Shown here piece after piece: positions 11,348 to 22,512 of a DNA stretch of 64,000 nt (within the stretch, counting starts at the first letter, position 1; the number at the start of each line of letters is the position of its first letter). The position numbers and the translations under genes were made by a program. The notes under the pieces are model-generated. The model saw only the letters and a list, made by a program, of their open reading frames with translations. It had not been told where the DNA came from and did no database searches. The DNA comes from Cryptomeria japonica (taxonomy: Eukaryota > Streptophyta > Pinopsida > Cupressales > Cupressaceae): contig NW_026728918.1 of assembly GCF_030272615.1 (NCBI RefSeq), positions 188,001-252,000 on the forward strand, given 5' to 3'.

Positions 11348-11716
11348 TTGTCTTCGATACAGAATCTTGCAAAAGAGAGAATTATTTGGAGACCTTCAAA
11401 GTCCAAGAATGGATGCCCAAGTAGATTTTTGAAGACAAAGGAGGACTGCTCAATCAGAGATTTGAAGAACAAGGAGTTGATTCTAGTCATGCATGCACCA
11501 TATCAAAAGGAAGGTTTACAATATCTCTCCAATCAGACCATGCATTTTCTAGAATCAGAAATCATGGAGAAGGTTTTCACTTCAAAAGAAGGTGAAGCAT
11601 TGGATTTCAAAAAAATTGTCATCTTCTTTTCATTATCTTCTCTAAAAAAATTGAATGCATGGAAACATATTGTGAGAAAGGGAAGATATTTTTCACTAGA
11701 TAATGGTTATGTGTAA
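11348..11716 (+). CDS. Hypothetical 122-codon ORF inside the non-autonomous element
   Basis: The longest frame in the internal domain. The product is Lys/Leu-rich with no zinc knuckle, protease or polymerase motif and no signal peptide. It begins about 245 bp after the primer site, where gag would begin, so it could be the remnant of a gag N-terminus; I cannot show that. It may equally be a chance frame. Confidence 0.25.
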   Translation: MSSIQNLAKERIIWRPSKSKNGCPSRFLKTKEDCSIRDLKNKELILVMHAPYQKEGLQYLSNQTMHFLESEIMEKVFTSKEGEALDFKKIVIFFSLSSLKKLNAWKHIVRKGRYFSLDNGYV

Positions 11717-12340
11717 CCTCTCTACATCATTCAGTAGAGTAGGTTAGGGTAGATTTGTTTTTTGTAAATCAATGCTTTGCACATGCTATTTCCTCTTCTA
11801 AAATGCTATAAACATACACTTTTGTACAAGTTGCTCCACTCAAAACTTGCTGCAAATATTTTGGCATCATGGATAATTGGTTGTTGTAGTCTTGGGCTCT
11901 AGTTATAGCACTAAATCTTCAAAAGAATGGAAGAAAAAATGATGATGAAACAATCTAAGTTGTTAGTTAGAATAAAGGGTCAAGTTACAACTCTTAAAAG
12001 TTGAATAAGCTCTTTGCATGCATCATGGAGAAAGTGAACTATAACTCATGCATGATGGTTGCATGAAAAGCTAACGTAAAATCAAATATTTGATTTATTA
12101 TTTTACTCTTATTAAGCTTAAATTTATTTCATTCTACTCAATCCACTCAAAAAGAAGAATAAAAATTTCCTAAGAGCTTATTCCAATATTTATGGAGCTG
12201 TCAAGAGATAAAGTTTTATTTTAAATGCTAATCAGGAGCCATCAGGAGCTACCTGAAGATACCTAGAACAACTATTATAGAAGTAAATTTATTGAATTTG
12301 AAGGTTCATTATGAGTTTCAAATGGACTTGCAACACTTTA

Positions 12341-12353
12341 GGTGTGGGGGAGA
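12341..12353 (+). other. Polypurine tract of the 9648-16412 element
   Basis: GGTGTGGGGGAGA directly precedes the 3' LTR start TGATGATACC. Confidence 0.65.
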
Positions 12354-13248
12354 TGATGATACCATAACTTATTTATTATTTAACCCATTAAAATTGCCTA
12401 TTTCTTCTTAAGTATATTGTTGTAAAAGTGGAGTTGAGTAATAATTGGAAGTTCTTTAGCTTGTTTAAGGTAGAATATAAAGTAGATATTTGATTTATTT
12501 TTAGTAAATAAATGTGATCCAAAATTATTCTAATATGTCTCCATGAGTATGCAAGATATTATAGTGCAAATGAATGAGTTATTAAATAACTAATGAGAAG
12601 AAGAATCTTTAGAAATACTTGTTGCAAAGAGCTCCAAACATTACCTCCAAACAACTCCAAACATTGTAGAAGGCTTTAAAGATATTAAAAGAAGATAGAA
12701 AATACTATTAAATACTCTTAACACACTCCAATATTCATGCAGAATCATGGAGCATCAGTCATTCCACAATCAATGGGCAAAGTATATGTTTAATCCAAGT
12801 TGTAGTTGCACATTACATTGTATTATCTTTCTTCACCAAAGATAACACAAGTTACCCAAGCACTCCAATGTAATTGCATTATTATAGAATATTATTCATG
12901 ACGATCAATAATTATTTGGTCAACTAAATTGATGATTAATGTGTTCATTCACGTTGAGAACTTGAAAACTTCCTAAAAATTAGGTGCCCAGAAACTGTGA
13001 AAAATGCAGTCTCAGTAAAACAACAATATCTCACTCATTTCTCAGTGAAATTTAAAAATTCAAAATGATTTGGAAACTAGACTTGAAGGGATAAAAATCC
13101 TTCTATGTGTTTGGCATGATTTATAATAGGGAGAGATAACTAATTGATTGAAGATGACTGAGACAAAGATGGCAGGATGAAGGACAACAGGTTCACTTTT
13201 CTCAATGTTTTGTAAATGACTCAACAAAAATAGGATTTTGTATCCAAA

Positions 13249-13629
13249 TATAGGAGTTGAGAAAATACAACACCACAGGAGCCCAAATAATCTCTGCAAG
13301 CTGAAAACCCTGTTACAAGGAGAAGCAATGAAGCAAATCACAGAAAGAAAGAATACACAGGAAAAATATGCTCCAAAAGATGAGAGCTCAATAATCTCCA
13401 AAATGTATTGTCAATAATAATCCTTCTTCATACAATGAAAAGAAAGAACTCAACCTTTAATAGGTCAAGAAACCCTAAAAGGGAAAACCTAGGTTTGCAC
13501 ATAATAATTAATTAAAATAATTAATTATATGCACCTAAAGTTAGCTTAAGTGTAAAAGAGATAAAAGGAACTTAAATAATTAAACAAATAATGTTTAATT
13601 AATCAAGTAAATACCCGAATACTCTAACA
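13249..13629 (-). repeat. 3' LTR (381 bp) of the nested element
   Basis: On the minus strand it begins TGTTAGAGTATTCGGG and ends CTCAACTCCTATA. Near-identical to 15627-16005. It ends in TA rather than the canonical CA. Confidence 0.85.
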
Positions 13630-13640
13630 CCCCCCCTTAA
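13630..13640 (-). other. Polypurine tract of the nested element
   Basis: On the minus strand a run ending AAGGGGGGG lies directly before the 3' LTR TGTTAG. Confidence 0.7.
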
Positions 13641-14648
13641 GCTAGACTTAGGGAGAAGCTAAAACCTAGAACAGCTACTGAAAGCAATAAAGATGGGTCC
13701 CGACAACAAGGCCTGATCAAGTACCCAAATACAATGAAATCTCTATGAACTGGAGAAATAGAGAAAACCACGTGGGAACAAAACTCTACTCCAAAAAGAG
13801 ATGGAAAAGAATTTCACTGAAGCATGAAGAACCTACAAACTCTGTCGAAGAATAACTACTGATCTGAAGAACCTCCACTGAAATAGAACATGACCAGGTA
13901 GAGAAGACTGTAATCTATATGAGTGCCCTCAAATGACACTACTCGAATCAGGAGGCAAACAAGGCAAAAACAACTGAAATCGAAGATACAGATGGCATGA
14001 GAAACCAAAGCCTGAAGAGCTGATCAATCGAACCACGAAAGCAGTAGAACCAATAGGATAAACCTCCCCATAATGCGGAAGTGGGAGAGGGACAAGAACA
14101 CTGAAAATGATAGCCAAAAAAAACTGCATGACGAAGAACCAAGAACATCAAAGGTGCTGAGATACATCATCATGAGGCGAATGTCGTGGAAGGAACACTC
14201 ACTGGACAAAGGAAGATGGAAACCAACAGGCAAACATCAACCCCCTCATGGCACTTGATCAATAGTGCATGTACAACAAGACACAAGATATGCAAGATTC
14301 CAAGTAAACAATGCATGATGGCACTTTATCTCAATGCGTTTGCATAAATACAAGCTACAATGAGAAGAAGACTGGAAATAGAAACTTGAACCAAAATAGA
14401 GATACCCTACTCAGAGAAAAGATCCGAGGACCTGAAACAACCACAATATCCACCAAAGTGCTGAAAAGCAAAAAACTGAATAAAATATGCATGGAGCAGA
14501 ATCTAGAAATAAAACTTAGATGTCTAGAAAGTACACAGCACACGCTTTCCAAAAATATAAAAAATTTCAAAAAACGGAGGTCGGATGTGCATTCTATGGC
14601 TCCCAGAGTGCATAAAATAGACCTCACTTTAACTGGAAAAAAACACAG

Positions 14649-15416
14649 TCAAACAGAAAAATTGGAAAAAACTACCAACACCATGAGGTCGGCCTCGGAA
14701 CCAGCTTTCCGACGCCTATCCGTTTTTGAAAAAAAAGACTCTGTATGCCCAAGATAGAGCCAAAAAACCAAACCCCCCCTAAAAAAGGCCAAAAAAGAGG
14801 TCATGTGGCTTGTTTGGGCGAAGGAGGCCAGGGAGTGGTGCTCCAGTGGCACTCCGATGGCAAAAGGGCGGAGCAGGGAGGCTGTGTGCGGTGTTAGGGA
14901 GGTGGTCGGGCAGCACAAGGAGGCTACGGGCGGCGCCAAGGGGCCGAGCGAAGCAACGGCTGGGGAGCGAAGCGGCGGCCGAGCATGGACGGCGGGCCGG
15001 GGTGCTAAGCGGCGGCCGGGAGTTGCAAGGCCGAGCAGAGGGCTGGGCGGTGCGGGGAGCAGAGGGTCGGGCGGCAGGGGCTGGTCGGCGGGGGCCGCAG
15101 GGCTAGCGAGGATGCCGGAGGGGACGGCCGGCAGGGCTACCAGAGTCTGTAGCCGGTGAGGGCCAAGGGAGGCACGGGGCCCGAGCCTGTAGGTCTGTGT
15201 CCGTGGGCCGTATTGACAGCGGCAGGGGTAGGGGTAGGGGCCCCATGGTACCCTGCGTACCATGGGAACCCCCCCAAAAAAAAATTTGCAAAAAACAAAA
15301 TATATTTTTTTTGTTAAAAAAAACCTTTTTTTTTTGCTTTTTTCAAGAGATTTTTTAAAAGCAAATTTCGGCCTGCATGCCGTAAAAAGGCAAATTTTTT
15401 TATTTTTTTTTTTCAA
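14649..15416 (-). CDS. Hypothetical 255-codon Pro/Ala/Leu-rich ORF in the sense strand of the nested element
   Basis: Uninterrupted frame running in the transcription direction of the element. The N-terminal 50 residues are Lys/Phe-rich, from A/T homopolymer DNA. Residues about 50-200 are rich in Pro, Ala, Leu and Arg and are encoded by an unusually GC-rich block (about 14800-15250). No known domain, zinc knuckle or enzyme motif is visible. GC-rich DNA has few chance stops, so coding status is doubtful. The same block is also open on the plus strand (14803-15159), which argues for composition rather than selection. Confidence 0.3.
   Translation of the reverse strand: MKKKNKKICLFTACRPKFAFKKSLEKSKKKRFFLTKKIYFVFCKFFFGGVPMVRRVPWGPYPYPCRCQYGPRTQTYRLGPRASLGPHRLQTLVALPAVPSGILASPAAPADQPLPPDPLLPAPPSPLLGLATPGRRLAPRPAVHARPPLRSPAVASLGPLAPPVASLCCPTTSLTPHTASLLRPFAIGVPLEHHSLASFAQTSHMTSFLAFFRGGLVFWLYLGHTESFFSKTDRRRKAGSEADLMVLVVFSNFSV
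14800..15250. other. GC-rich island inside the nested element
   Basis: About 450 bp dominated by GGCGG, GGCCG and GAGG strings, in sharp contrast with the AT-rich surroundings on both sides, and followed by A and T homopolymer runs at 15270-15420. It may be a captured host fragment or an LTR-element leader. Confidence 0.6.
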
Positions 15417-15614
15417 AAAAAATTCCTCGACCTACGTGCATTTCTATGACCATAGGGGTTTTCGGGTCTTCTGAGCATGATGGTGAGGTCTGTTTAGGCC
15501 CAAAGTGCTCAGAAAAAAAGGTCAAACCCTAGGTGCATAAAAACTTTCTGAAACCGCAGATCTGCTTCCAAAGCCAAAAATCTCAAAATAAGAACAGGTA
15601 GTTGCAGATCTGAT

Positions 15615-15626
15615 GCTCTGATACCA
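15615..15626 (-). other. Primer binding site, tRNA-iMet type
   Basis: The minus strand reads TGGTATCAGAGC, the standard complement of the initiator tRNA-Met 3' end, directly adjoining the 5' LTR. Confidence 0.85.
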
Positions 15627-16005
15627 TATAGGAGCTGAGAAAATACAACACCACAAGAGCCCAAATAATCTCTGCAAGCTGAAAAACCTATTGCAAGGAG
15701 AAGCAATGAAGCAAAACAGAAGGAAAGAATACACAGGAAAAATATGCTCCAAAAGATGAGAGCTCAATAATCTCCAAAATGTATTGTCATTAATAATCCT
15801 TCTTCATACAATGAAAAGAAAGAACTCAACCTTTAATAGGTCAAGAAACCCTAAAAGGGAAAACCTAGGTTTGCACATAATAATTAATTAAAATAATTAA
15901 TTATATGCACGTAAAGTTTGCTTAAGTGTAAAAGAGATAAAGGGAACTTAAATAATTAAACAAATAATGTTTAATTAATCAAGTAAATACCTGAATACTC
16001 TAACA
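15627..16005 (-). repeat. 5' LTR (379 bp) of the nested element
   Basis: Near-identical to 13249-13629; starts TGTTAGAGTATTCAGG on the minus strand and ends CTCCTATA next to the primer site. Confidence 0.85.
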
Positions 16006-16417
16006 CCAAATTCTTAGGGGATCGGTTGGGTAGATATGGAATGAGAAATCTATAAATAAATTGTAATCATTTGAGAAAAGGGGGGGATTAGTAAGGATTG
16101 TTTTAGCCTGAGGAAATAGGATAGACTAGTTTCATTTCCAGCAATGTATTTTCCAAAATTTCCTAGAGTAAATTTGAATTCAAGCAAGTATTTTATTTCT
16201 AGCAAGTGTGAATTAGTTTAGCCTTTTAAATTTATGCAAGGGTTTCTTATATCAGCCTTTCCTTTCACACAAGTGTGCCTTAGATTAGCTTTCATTTCCT
16301 GCAAAGTTAGCATAAACTGTCAAAATAGTTTTCTTCATTCTTTTTTGCATACAACCATGGACATCACCCTGGATTGATAAATTAAATGATGAGGATTATA
16401 ACGTCCCCATAAATAGA

Positions 16418-17251
16418 AGTGAAATGGAGTAGTTTTAGAGAATCTATGTGTATTTTTAGTTTAGATAAATTGGTTTACATTGTGTGCATTTTGTAGGTAC
16501 TCTATTGAGAATGTTAGGTTAAATTTGGACCTTAACTCCATAAGATATCACACATTTTCCCCCATTTACATTTGGCATGCTTTGTGGGACAGCCTTGTCC
16601 CTTTAGAAATTTGGGTTTTTCTTGGTAGAAGGCATTTGGTTTACATTTTCTGATTGTTGTTATTGTTTCATATCTTTTCATTGGTAGTTATTGTGTCGTT
16701 TTGTCTGCATTATCCCATATCGTTTAATCTCTACTTCATTTTAAATTGGTTAGCACATGTTTACTAGTCCCTTCAAATGCTTCATAACCTTGTTTAGGTT
16801 CATTCTTTCTAACATTCATGCACCTTTATCATGGTTACACATTGACTAATCTATTAAACAATCACAACTTGTCTATTATACTTTACATAGAGTCTCTTTG
16901 AGGCCTTCTGTCAGACAGTTTGTGTACCTTATGTATACTCCCATATTTATCATTTTATTTTCCAAACACTTTGCAATCACTGATTAATATTTTGAATGCA
17001 TTGCAATATTGATTTCTTGCATTGTAGGTTTGGTGGAATACATTGCAACACATTTTGGCCTTCATTTATTATTAACCAACACATTGCCCTTCATCGATTG
17101 TTTGCTCATAAACTACTTGGTTGCTCATTCATGCATTTAAAATTTGCACATTTTGCATGCATATATATGAGTCTTTGCATGGAGGTTTGATCCATTTTAA
17201 ACAAATCTATTTTGGGCTCATTACATGTCATGAAACCACATTGCATGCATA
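16418..17251. other. Unassigned AT-rich sequence
   Basis: No gene or element boundary recognised. The string TTTGGCATGCTTTGTGGGA near 16570 is loosely primer-site-like, but nothing LTR-like adjoins it. Confidence 0.3.
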
Positions 17252-18078
17252 TATATATTAGAGAAAAAAAACTTATTTTAATAGGCTAGACCTAGTGTAC
17301 ACTAAGGTATTCCTTCAACATAGTTCTTATGAAGACTTTGAATTTTATATGGAAGTAATAAATGATGTAAATTCCCATGATAGATCATCTAATGGACTAT
17401 AAATGTTTTCATTTCTTAGGTGGTAAAGGAAACCTTATTTTGATGTTTTTGAAACCTTATTTTGTTGGAGTGATCTTATTTTATTGATACAAAATATATT
17501 ATGATCAAAGTGTCCTATAGAAATTATCTTTCTTTGTAGTCATAATGATGAAGCTAACAATTGGTATGTGTCATGGTGTACTGACATTTCTTTTTAGGGT
17601 GAACTTAAACAAGCTTTTATAGATAGATAGGTACCAAAAGAAATAAGAGAAAGAGAAAGATACTATGAAGGACGACGCGGATAAGAAGGATAACGATCGT
17701 CAGAAGAATAGAGAGAAGGAGAAGAAAATTGAGGAGGACGATGGAAAGCATGAGATGATGAGTACAAAGGAAAGACAAAGGGAAACATTTCATGAATTTG
17801 AGCTTCAAGGAAGGAAGATCTAAGTATTTAATTTAATGCATTTATTCAAAAGGAAAATGTTATTATTTCTATAATTCATACATGTAGTTATAAATTAATT
17901 TGCTAAAAAAAAGGCCAACCAACTATAAATAAAAGAAATAAAATCAAGGATAGTCAAATAAAGCGTAAAAATAAATCCAAAAGTGAAGCTCTCTGTGGAT
18001 AAATATGTTTTCTATTCAAATTATAATTCTTCAGATATAGATGGATTGGATCTATTTCTCTTAGATTCTATAATGTAG
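17252..18078 (+). repeat. Inverted repeat pair, left copy (partner 27762-28568)
   Basis: About 0.82 kb that recurs in opposite orientation 10 kb away. Shared blocks include the region around GACCTAGTGTACACTAAGG, the AAGCTAACAATTGGTATG block and the GGCCAACCAACTATAAAT block. Around 17640-17815 the plus strand encodes a very charged Lys/Glu/Asp-rich stretch ending KERQRETFHEFELQGRK, also present in the partner. It may be a remnant of a retroelement gag; the homopolymer-like composition prevents a firm call. Confidence 0.65.
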
Positions 18079-18842
18079 ACTTGTAAACTAATTTAGAGCC
18101 TTCAAAATGTATATCAAATTGAAACTTATCAAAGAAATCCATTTTAAATATTAAGTACATTCAAAGACTTTTAAGAATCATTAAAGATTTATTCAAAAGG
18201 GATAATGATTGAATCTTTTTCAATATTGGATATCTTATTCTTGACATTATTTTAAAAAATTTATTAGATCCTTTAATCAACTCTTGATTATAAATAATAT
18301 CACCTAACACTATAATGAATCTCTACACCCATCAACATCCTTGTATCTTTATATAGTTCCTTATATAATGATTTCGTTATTAAGAATTTATGTTTTCTTT
18401 TCTAATAATTACTCTACCAATCTCCTATTATTATGTGATTATTTATTGAAAAAGAGAGTGGTGGTTGTTGATCTTGATACAATTTAATGAAATATTCAAT
18501 GATATTATACCTTTCTTGAGATTGTTAGGGTAATTTTGTATTATTGGTTTTGATACTCCAAATTAAATAATATTGGTTATCTCCAATTGGTATAATGAGT
18601 TAGCAAGATTGATATGAATGACATCAAGTGAGTGATATGTCAATATTGTACACGTGATAAGTAGTGTTAGACTTAAAAGTTCCTAGACATGTGTCATTAC
18701 TTAATTTAGAACCATAAAATATTATCATGGAAACCCTTTCATAAAGAAAAAAAAAATCTTAGTCTCACTAATAAGATATTTTTATTGATGTAAAGAATCA
18801 TGGAAGTCTCAAAATTATTAATGTGTAATAATGATGTAAAGC
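18079..18842. other. Unassigned AT-rich sequence
   Basis: No coding region, LTR boundary or repeat partner recognised. Confidence 0.3.
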
Positions 18843-18917
18843 AACACTCACTCTCAAAGCCACAAGGCATTGAAACCTTTCTCACCCATTCAATTATCAC
18901 CACAAACATTAAGAGTA
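18843..18917 (-). pseudogene. Relic of a gene related to the cysteine-rich peptide at 178-438
   Basis: These 75 bp align without gaps to 282-356, same strand, with about 58 of 75 identical by manual count. They cover the end of the signal peptide and the first two cysteines: the minus-strand frame reads LLMFVVIIEWVRKVS then PCGFESEC, against LLMLLVIFEGVRMVS then QCDPNSEC. Similarity stops on both sides, and the rest of the cysteine pattern is not recoverable. Either a truncated paralogue or an exon of a diverged one. Confidence 0.5.
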
Positions 18918-18999
18918 CCTTCGGTGGTGCATTATTTTGGGTAATAAATTGGTTTCATGGGCAACTAGGCCATCATAAGAAATTGAGATTTCTCGCTCC

Positions 19000-19680
19000 T
19001 CCTTGTACCTCCCACCTCTTATCTTGCCCTTGTCCTTCCTCTTAATTTTCTTCTTCATGTTCCTCCTCGGTGTCCCTCTTTCTCTTTGTTCCTCCTTTCA
19101 TCTCCATTCCTTGGCCCCCACTCCTCCTCTTCCTATTGGGTTTTTTGCGATTGTAGGTTGTTGTATTTATGTGCTTTTGTTATTGGTTGATATTATTTTT
19201 TTTGTATTTTGTTTGTGTGCGTGCATGTGTGTATATTTAGGAGTATGCATTGGCATGTATGTATTTGCTTGTTCTTTTTATTCTTGCTTTTATATATATT
19301 GGTTTTCTCTTATGTGCTTGTGATTGGTCATTTTTTTGTGTTTTCATATTATTGGTTTTCTTTCTTTTTATATTTTGGTTTTTTATTTTTTTCTTTTTTT
19401 TTCTTTTTTTATTTTAGTTTTAGTTTTTATTTTTTTTAGATATTTTAGTTGTTTTTCTTGTAGTGGCCTTGTGTTTTTATTCATTTTGTTTTGTCTCTTT
19501 TTGGGTGCTATTTTAATTCCATTTTTTCCATTTTGTGTGTCCTCTTGGTTTTTGTGTCTCTTTCCTTGTGGCTTCTCTTTCATATTTTTTAATCTACTAG
19601 GTCTGCTATCATTTTCTCATATTTTTCTATCTTATTCTCTTACTTGCTCATTTGCCTTGATGATGGATCATGGTGTTTGA
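19000..19680. repeat. T-rich low-complexity tract
   Basis: Long pyrimidine-rich sequence with runs of TTTTCTTTT. Frames here are Phe/Leu-rich because of composition and are not credible genes. Confidence 0.6.
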
Positions 19681-19779
19681 TCTGAAACATTGGCAACGTA
19701 AAAATTAACACAGATGAATCCAAAATATTTATAAACATATCGATATGGACTATGGAAACTTCATGAATTCAATAGAAAC

Positions 19780-20779
19780 GAGAGTTCAACAGAAATTATA
19801 GCAACAGGGGTATACCCTGGATTAAACTATGCAACAAAAACCTAAAAGATAAGGGCCAAATTATGTGCCCTTGTCATACAAATGACCTTCTCCCAGTCGT
19901 CATAGAGTAATTTGAAGAGATCCCCGCCACTTTCCTATTATTCTCATCATCAGCTATAATGTTGCAAAGAAGGGAGAGTGTCAAAGTTGAACTGTGTAGG
20001 ACCCTGATGCAAAACTTGTTGATTCTAACCTGTTGTTTGTCTCTTAATTCCACCCTATTGTTGATAACTAATTTTCTCTTTAAGTTTTTTGATTTCTTGG
20101 TCTATGTCAGGTCTACAGATGTCAAGGTTTTGTAGCTCCTCCTTTAAAATCAATGGGTTTTGTATTCCCCTCATCCTTAGGGTCCCCATCCTTATATTTT
20201 TCCTTTTTGGACTTAACCTTCCTCTATTTTCCAGTTACTTTCAGGAGTTCTACATCATTCTTTAGGATCTCAAGGTGACAGGGTGGCCCTGGTTTGATTC
20301 CCTCAATGGTATTGGCCAGATTTACATTCATTTGTGTCTCCAAAAGTTTAGGGGATTCAAGTCCCATTAAGGGGTCAGGGTCCACCAAACCAGCAAATTC
20401 CGTGTTGGTAGGAGGGTTCTCTTATGATTTGGGATTATTAGTAATATTCCCCTTGTCACCCCTCTCCATGTATTCTTTAGTGGTCATGTGATTGTAGGCC
20501 TCCACCTTCTCATCCATAGAGCCCTTAGAGGCCAATCTACGAGATGTTCATCTACCAATATTATTACCAATGGGATCATCCTCTTTGGACCCTTTAGAGT
20601 TGTAGTTAAATCTACAATAATTTTTTTTCTCTTTCCATCCTTTCCTTTTCTTTTGGAGCCTGAAGAAATATTTTCCCATCCCAAAGTGGATGGACAGGAA
20701 GGAGGGATTACTTAAATGATGGTGATAGAAGATGAAGGTACCACATAGGAGGCGAAAGCCTCACTAGAAACATGAAAAA
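19780..20779 (-). repeat. Retroelement-derived direct repeat, copy A (partner 22934-23940)
   Basis: About 1 kb that recurs 3.15 kb away in the same orientation. Both copies start AGAGTTCAACAGAAATTA and end at a CCTCACTAGAAA block. On the minus strand each carries a degenerate frame with GSKRKGKDGKRKK or GSKSKGKARK, then DEHLVDWPLR. In copy A it continues downstream from the gag-like region 20712-21993, so it is the C-terminal/3' part of that element. Confidence 0.6.
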
Positions 20780-21993
20780 ATATAGGGCTAAAACTAGAAG
20801 CATAAGCCACCAAAGAGAGGGAAGCCAGAAGGGACAACTGAACCAACATTATGTTCCTAGGAGGGTACAGAGATAGATGGTAGTCGTATAGCATATATTT
20901 TAATCCCTTGTAAAGGGAAATGGGGGGTTTACCTTCATTTTGGGGGTCAAGGGCATCTTTTATGGAAGTTTCCATAGAATGGAGAAAATAAAATAGCAAA
21001 CAGTGTAACTTATTGTTTCTAAAATAGTTAAGAAGAGACAGGTGATAATAGTAAAAGATTTTATGGCGGTCTTCCAAAGTAAAATATTTCATGATAAGAA
21101 GACACAACACTACTCGGGGGTATTTGAGATCCTCCCAATTGATTCCACCTCGGATTTTCATCAGGATTTACTTCCCTCTGAAAAATCTTCTTAGACCTTC
21201 ACTATTGGTCGTATGGCTTCTACGTTTCCACCTTCATCCCTCAAGGGAAAGTCCTTTGGCCTTTGCAATGACTTCCTCAGTGACTTCAAAAGAAATTACA
21301 CCCACTACAACTCGCCTATTATTCAATGAGGTAAAAAATTTAATAGAAAGTTTTTCATCATGCCCCTTAAGGCATTCCATAAAATCGACCACTCCTACCT
21401 TAGTGCAATAGTTCCATATGACAACATCCTCTTGAAGTCCTCTAGATTATTCGACTCATATTGAACCCTATCACCTCTCATTTCCACCTCTTTAGAGAAG
21501 ATAGACAAATTTTTCTCCTTAAATTTTAGCATGGAAACAAAAAAATTATAGCAATGTCTTGTAGAAATAAAATTTTCATTTCCATAAAAGAATATGGCAT
21601 AAAGTAATCCTTTGATGAAATAATTGCCACTATAATTTTCCAGTCTAGGAGAAGCTTGCAAAGAATACTCCTAGCCAGCTGAAGTGATGTTAAGGAAAAT
21701 GACTATTGCCATCTAAGTGTCGGAACAATGTGAAAACACATCATTTTCCAAGCTTCCGCCTTTTAAAAATCTTTAACATGCCCTCCAACGACATGATCCT
21801 CCATACGGCCCTTATAGTCACACAAGTGAATTACATCATCATGAGGTTCAAAAGGCATTGCCAAAAAATGAGTGAAAAACATTTTATGGCATGCATGGAA
21901 GTCCACCTTAGACAATCATTTGTACCACTATGCTCGAGGCTACAATTATTTGAATTCAAAAAATCCCTCATCCACCCCTCAAAGGCAGTATAG
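20712..21993 (-). pseudogene. Gag-like region of an unclassified retroelement, degenerate
   Basis: On the minus strand, fragments in successive frames include FMECLKGHDEKLSIKFF, VVVGVISFEVTEEVIAKAKG and, after a stop, a 149-codon stretch starting MKIRGGINWEDLKYPRVVL. A similar GVSFQVT-type segment occurs at 43100-43150, so this is a repeated family. I have no named domain for it. It lacks zinc knuckles and resembles neither Tat nor Copia gag. At least four stops or frame changes break it. Confidence 0.4.
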
Positions 21994-22127
21994 TGGGAAT
22001 GAGGGAAAGCCTTGATAGATTTTATGTTGATTAGAAGTACTATTATTAGTCTCTATTTAATAAGGAGTTTGATAAAGGGGGGAAAGGAGTTACTAATTCC
22101 CTAACATCTCAGTCCCTGCAAATTAAG

Positions 22128-22512
22128 ACCAAGGGCCGCTATGGCATCCACCACATAGTTACCTTCCCTATAGGTATGGTTAGTAGGAAGGAGTCAAAGG
22201 AAGATAAAAGTTTGCACATGCCTCTAATGATACCGTCAATACACAAATTTATTCTATTTAGCCCTTGGATAGAATCAATTATTAGCTTTGAGTCACTTTC
22301 AATGGAAAATGTCTTGATCCCAATGGAAACAGGAATGGAAAGGCCCCAAAGCAAAGCCATAGCTTCAACTTGATTGAAAGAATGTCCATTCAAATTAACT
22401 GCATAAGTTGCGACAAACTCTCTAGTATGAGTTATTAGTATTTCACCTACATCTACCAAGCCATGTTGAGTACCATCATCAAAATTAAATTTTGTATAGC
22501 CTAACTAGGTGA
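22128..22512 (-). pseudogene. Plant-type RNase H domain fragment (RVT_3-like), retroelement
   Basis: The minus strand encodes the order FNFDDGT, then NQVEAMALLWGL, then IESDSKLIIDSIQGLN, then (after a frame change) YREGNYVVDAIAALG. These are the four acidic positions of the RNase H fold found at the C-terminus of plant L1-type LINE and related retroelements. No RT lies upstream within reach; copy B of the direct repeat precedes it. About 120 bp after it (minus direction) the gag-like region 21993-20712 begins. Confidence 0.7.

Larger units (their letters stand above)
13249..16005 (-). mobile_element. Nested non-autonomous LTR retrotransposon, 2.76 kb, TG...TA termini
   Basis: Two LTRs of about 380 bp (13249-13629 and 15627-16005) differ by roughly 13 positions. 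The duplication CCAAA lies at 13244-13248 and 16006-16010. On the minus strand the 5' LTR is the right one; a perfect tRNA-iMet primer site abuts it and a polypurine tract abuts the left LTR. The primer site points to a Copia-type origin. The 2.0-kb internal domain holds no gag or pol, only a GC-rich block with a Pro/Ala-rich frame. Confidence 0.85.
9648..16412 (+). mobile_element. Non-autonomous LTR retrotransposon (LARD-like) with a nested insertion in its 3' LTR
   Basis: LTRs start TGATGA and end CCCCATCA or CCCCATAA. A 5-bp target duplication ATAGA flanks the element (9643-9647 and 16413-16417). Next to the 5' LTR is a primer site matching tRNA-Asp; before the 3' LTR is a polypurine tract. 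The internal domain is only about 1.28 kb and has no recognisable gag, RT, RNase H or integrase, so mobilisation would need a partner element. The tRNA-Asp primer site is typical of Athila/Tat-type Ty3/gypsy elements (established knowledge), which suggests the helper group. The 3' LTR carries the nested element 13249-16005. Confidence 0.8.
12354..16412 (+). repeat. 3' LTR of the 9648-16412 element, split by a nested retrotransposon
   Basis: 12354-13248 and 16011-16412 together form one LTR of about 1.3 kb matching 9648-11078. The interruption is exactly the element 13249-16005 with its CCAAA duplication. Confidence 0.8.

Noticed and set aside
14803-15159. Plus-strand Gly/Ala/Arg-rich frames in the GC-rich island
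   Set aside because: They are antisense to the element and mirror the GC-rich composition that also opens the minus strand.
17617-17808. Hydrophobic Leu-rich frame on the minus strand, with a homologous frame at 28000-28206
   Set aside because: It is the antisense of a charged Lys/Glu stretch in the inverted repeat pair; conservation follows from repeat identity.
19003-19680. Several long hydrophobic reading frames on the plus strand and a Lys-rich one on the minus strand
   Set aside because: They follow from T-rich low-complexity DNA; composition alone yields Phe/Leu runs, and no domain or start context supports a gene.
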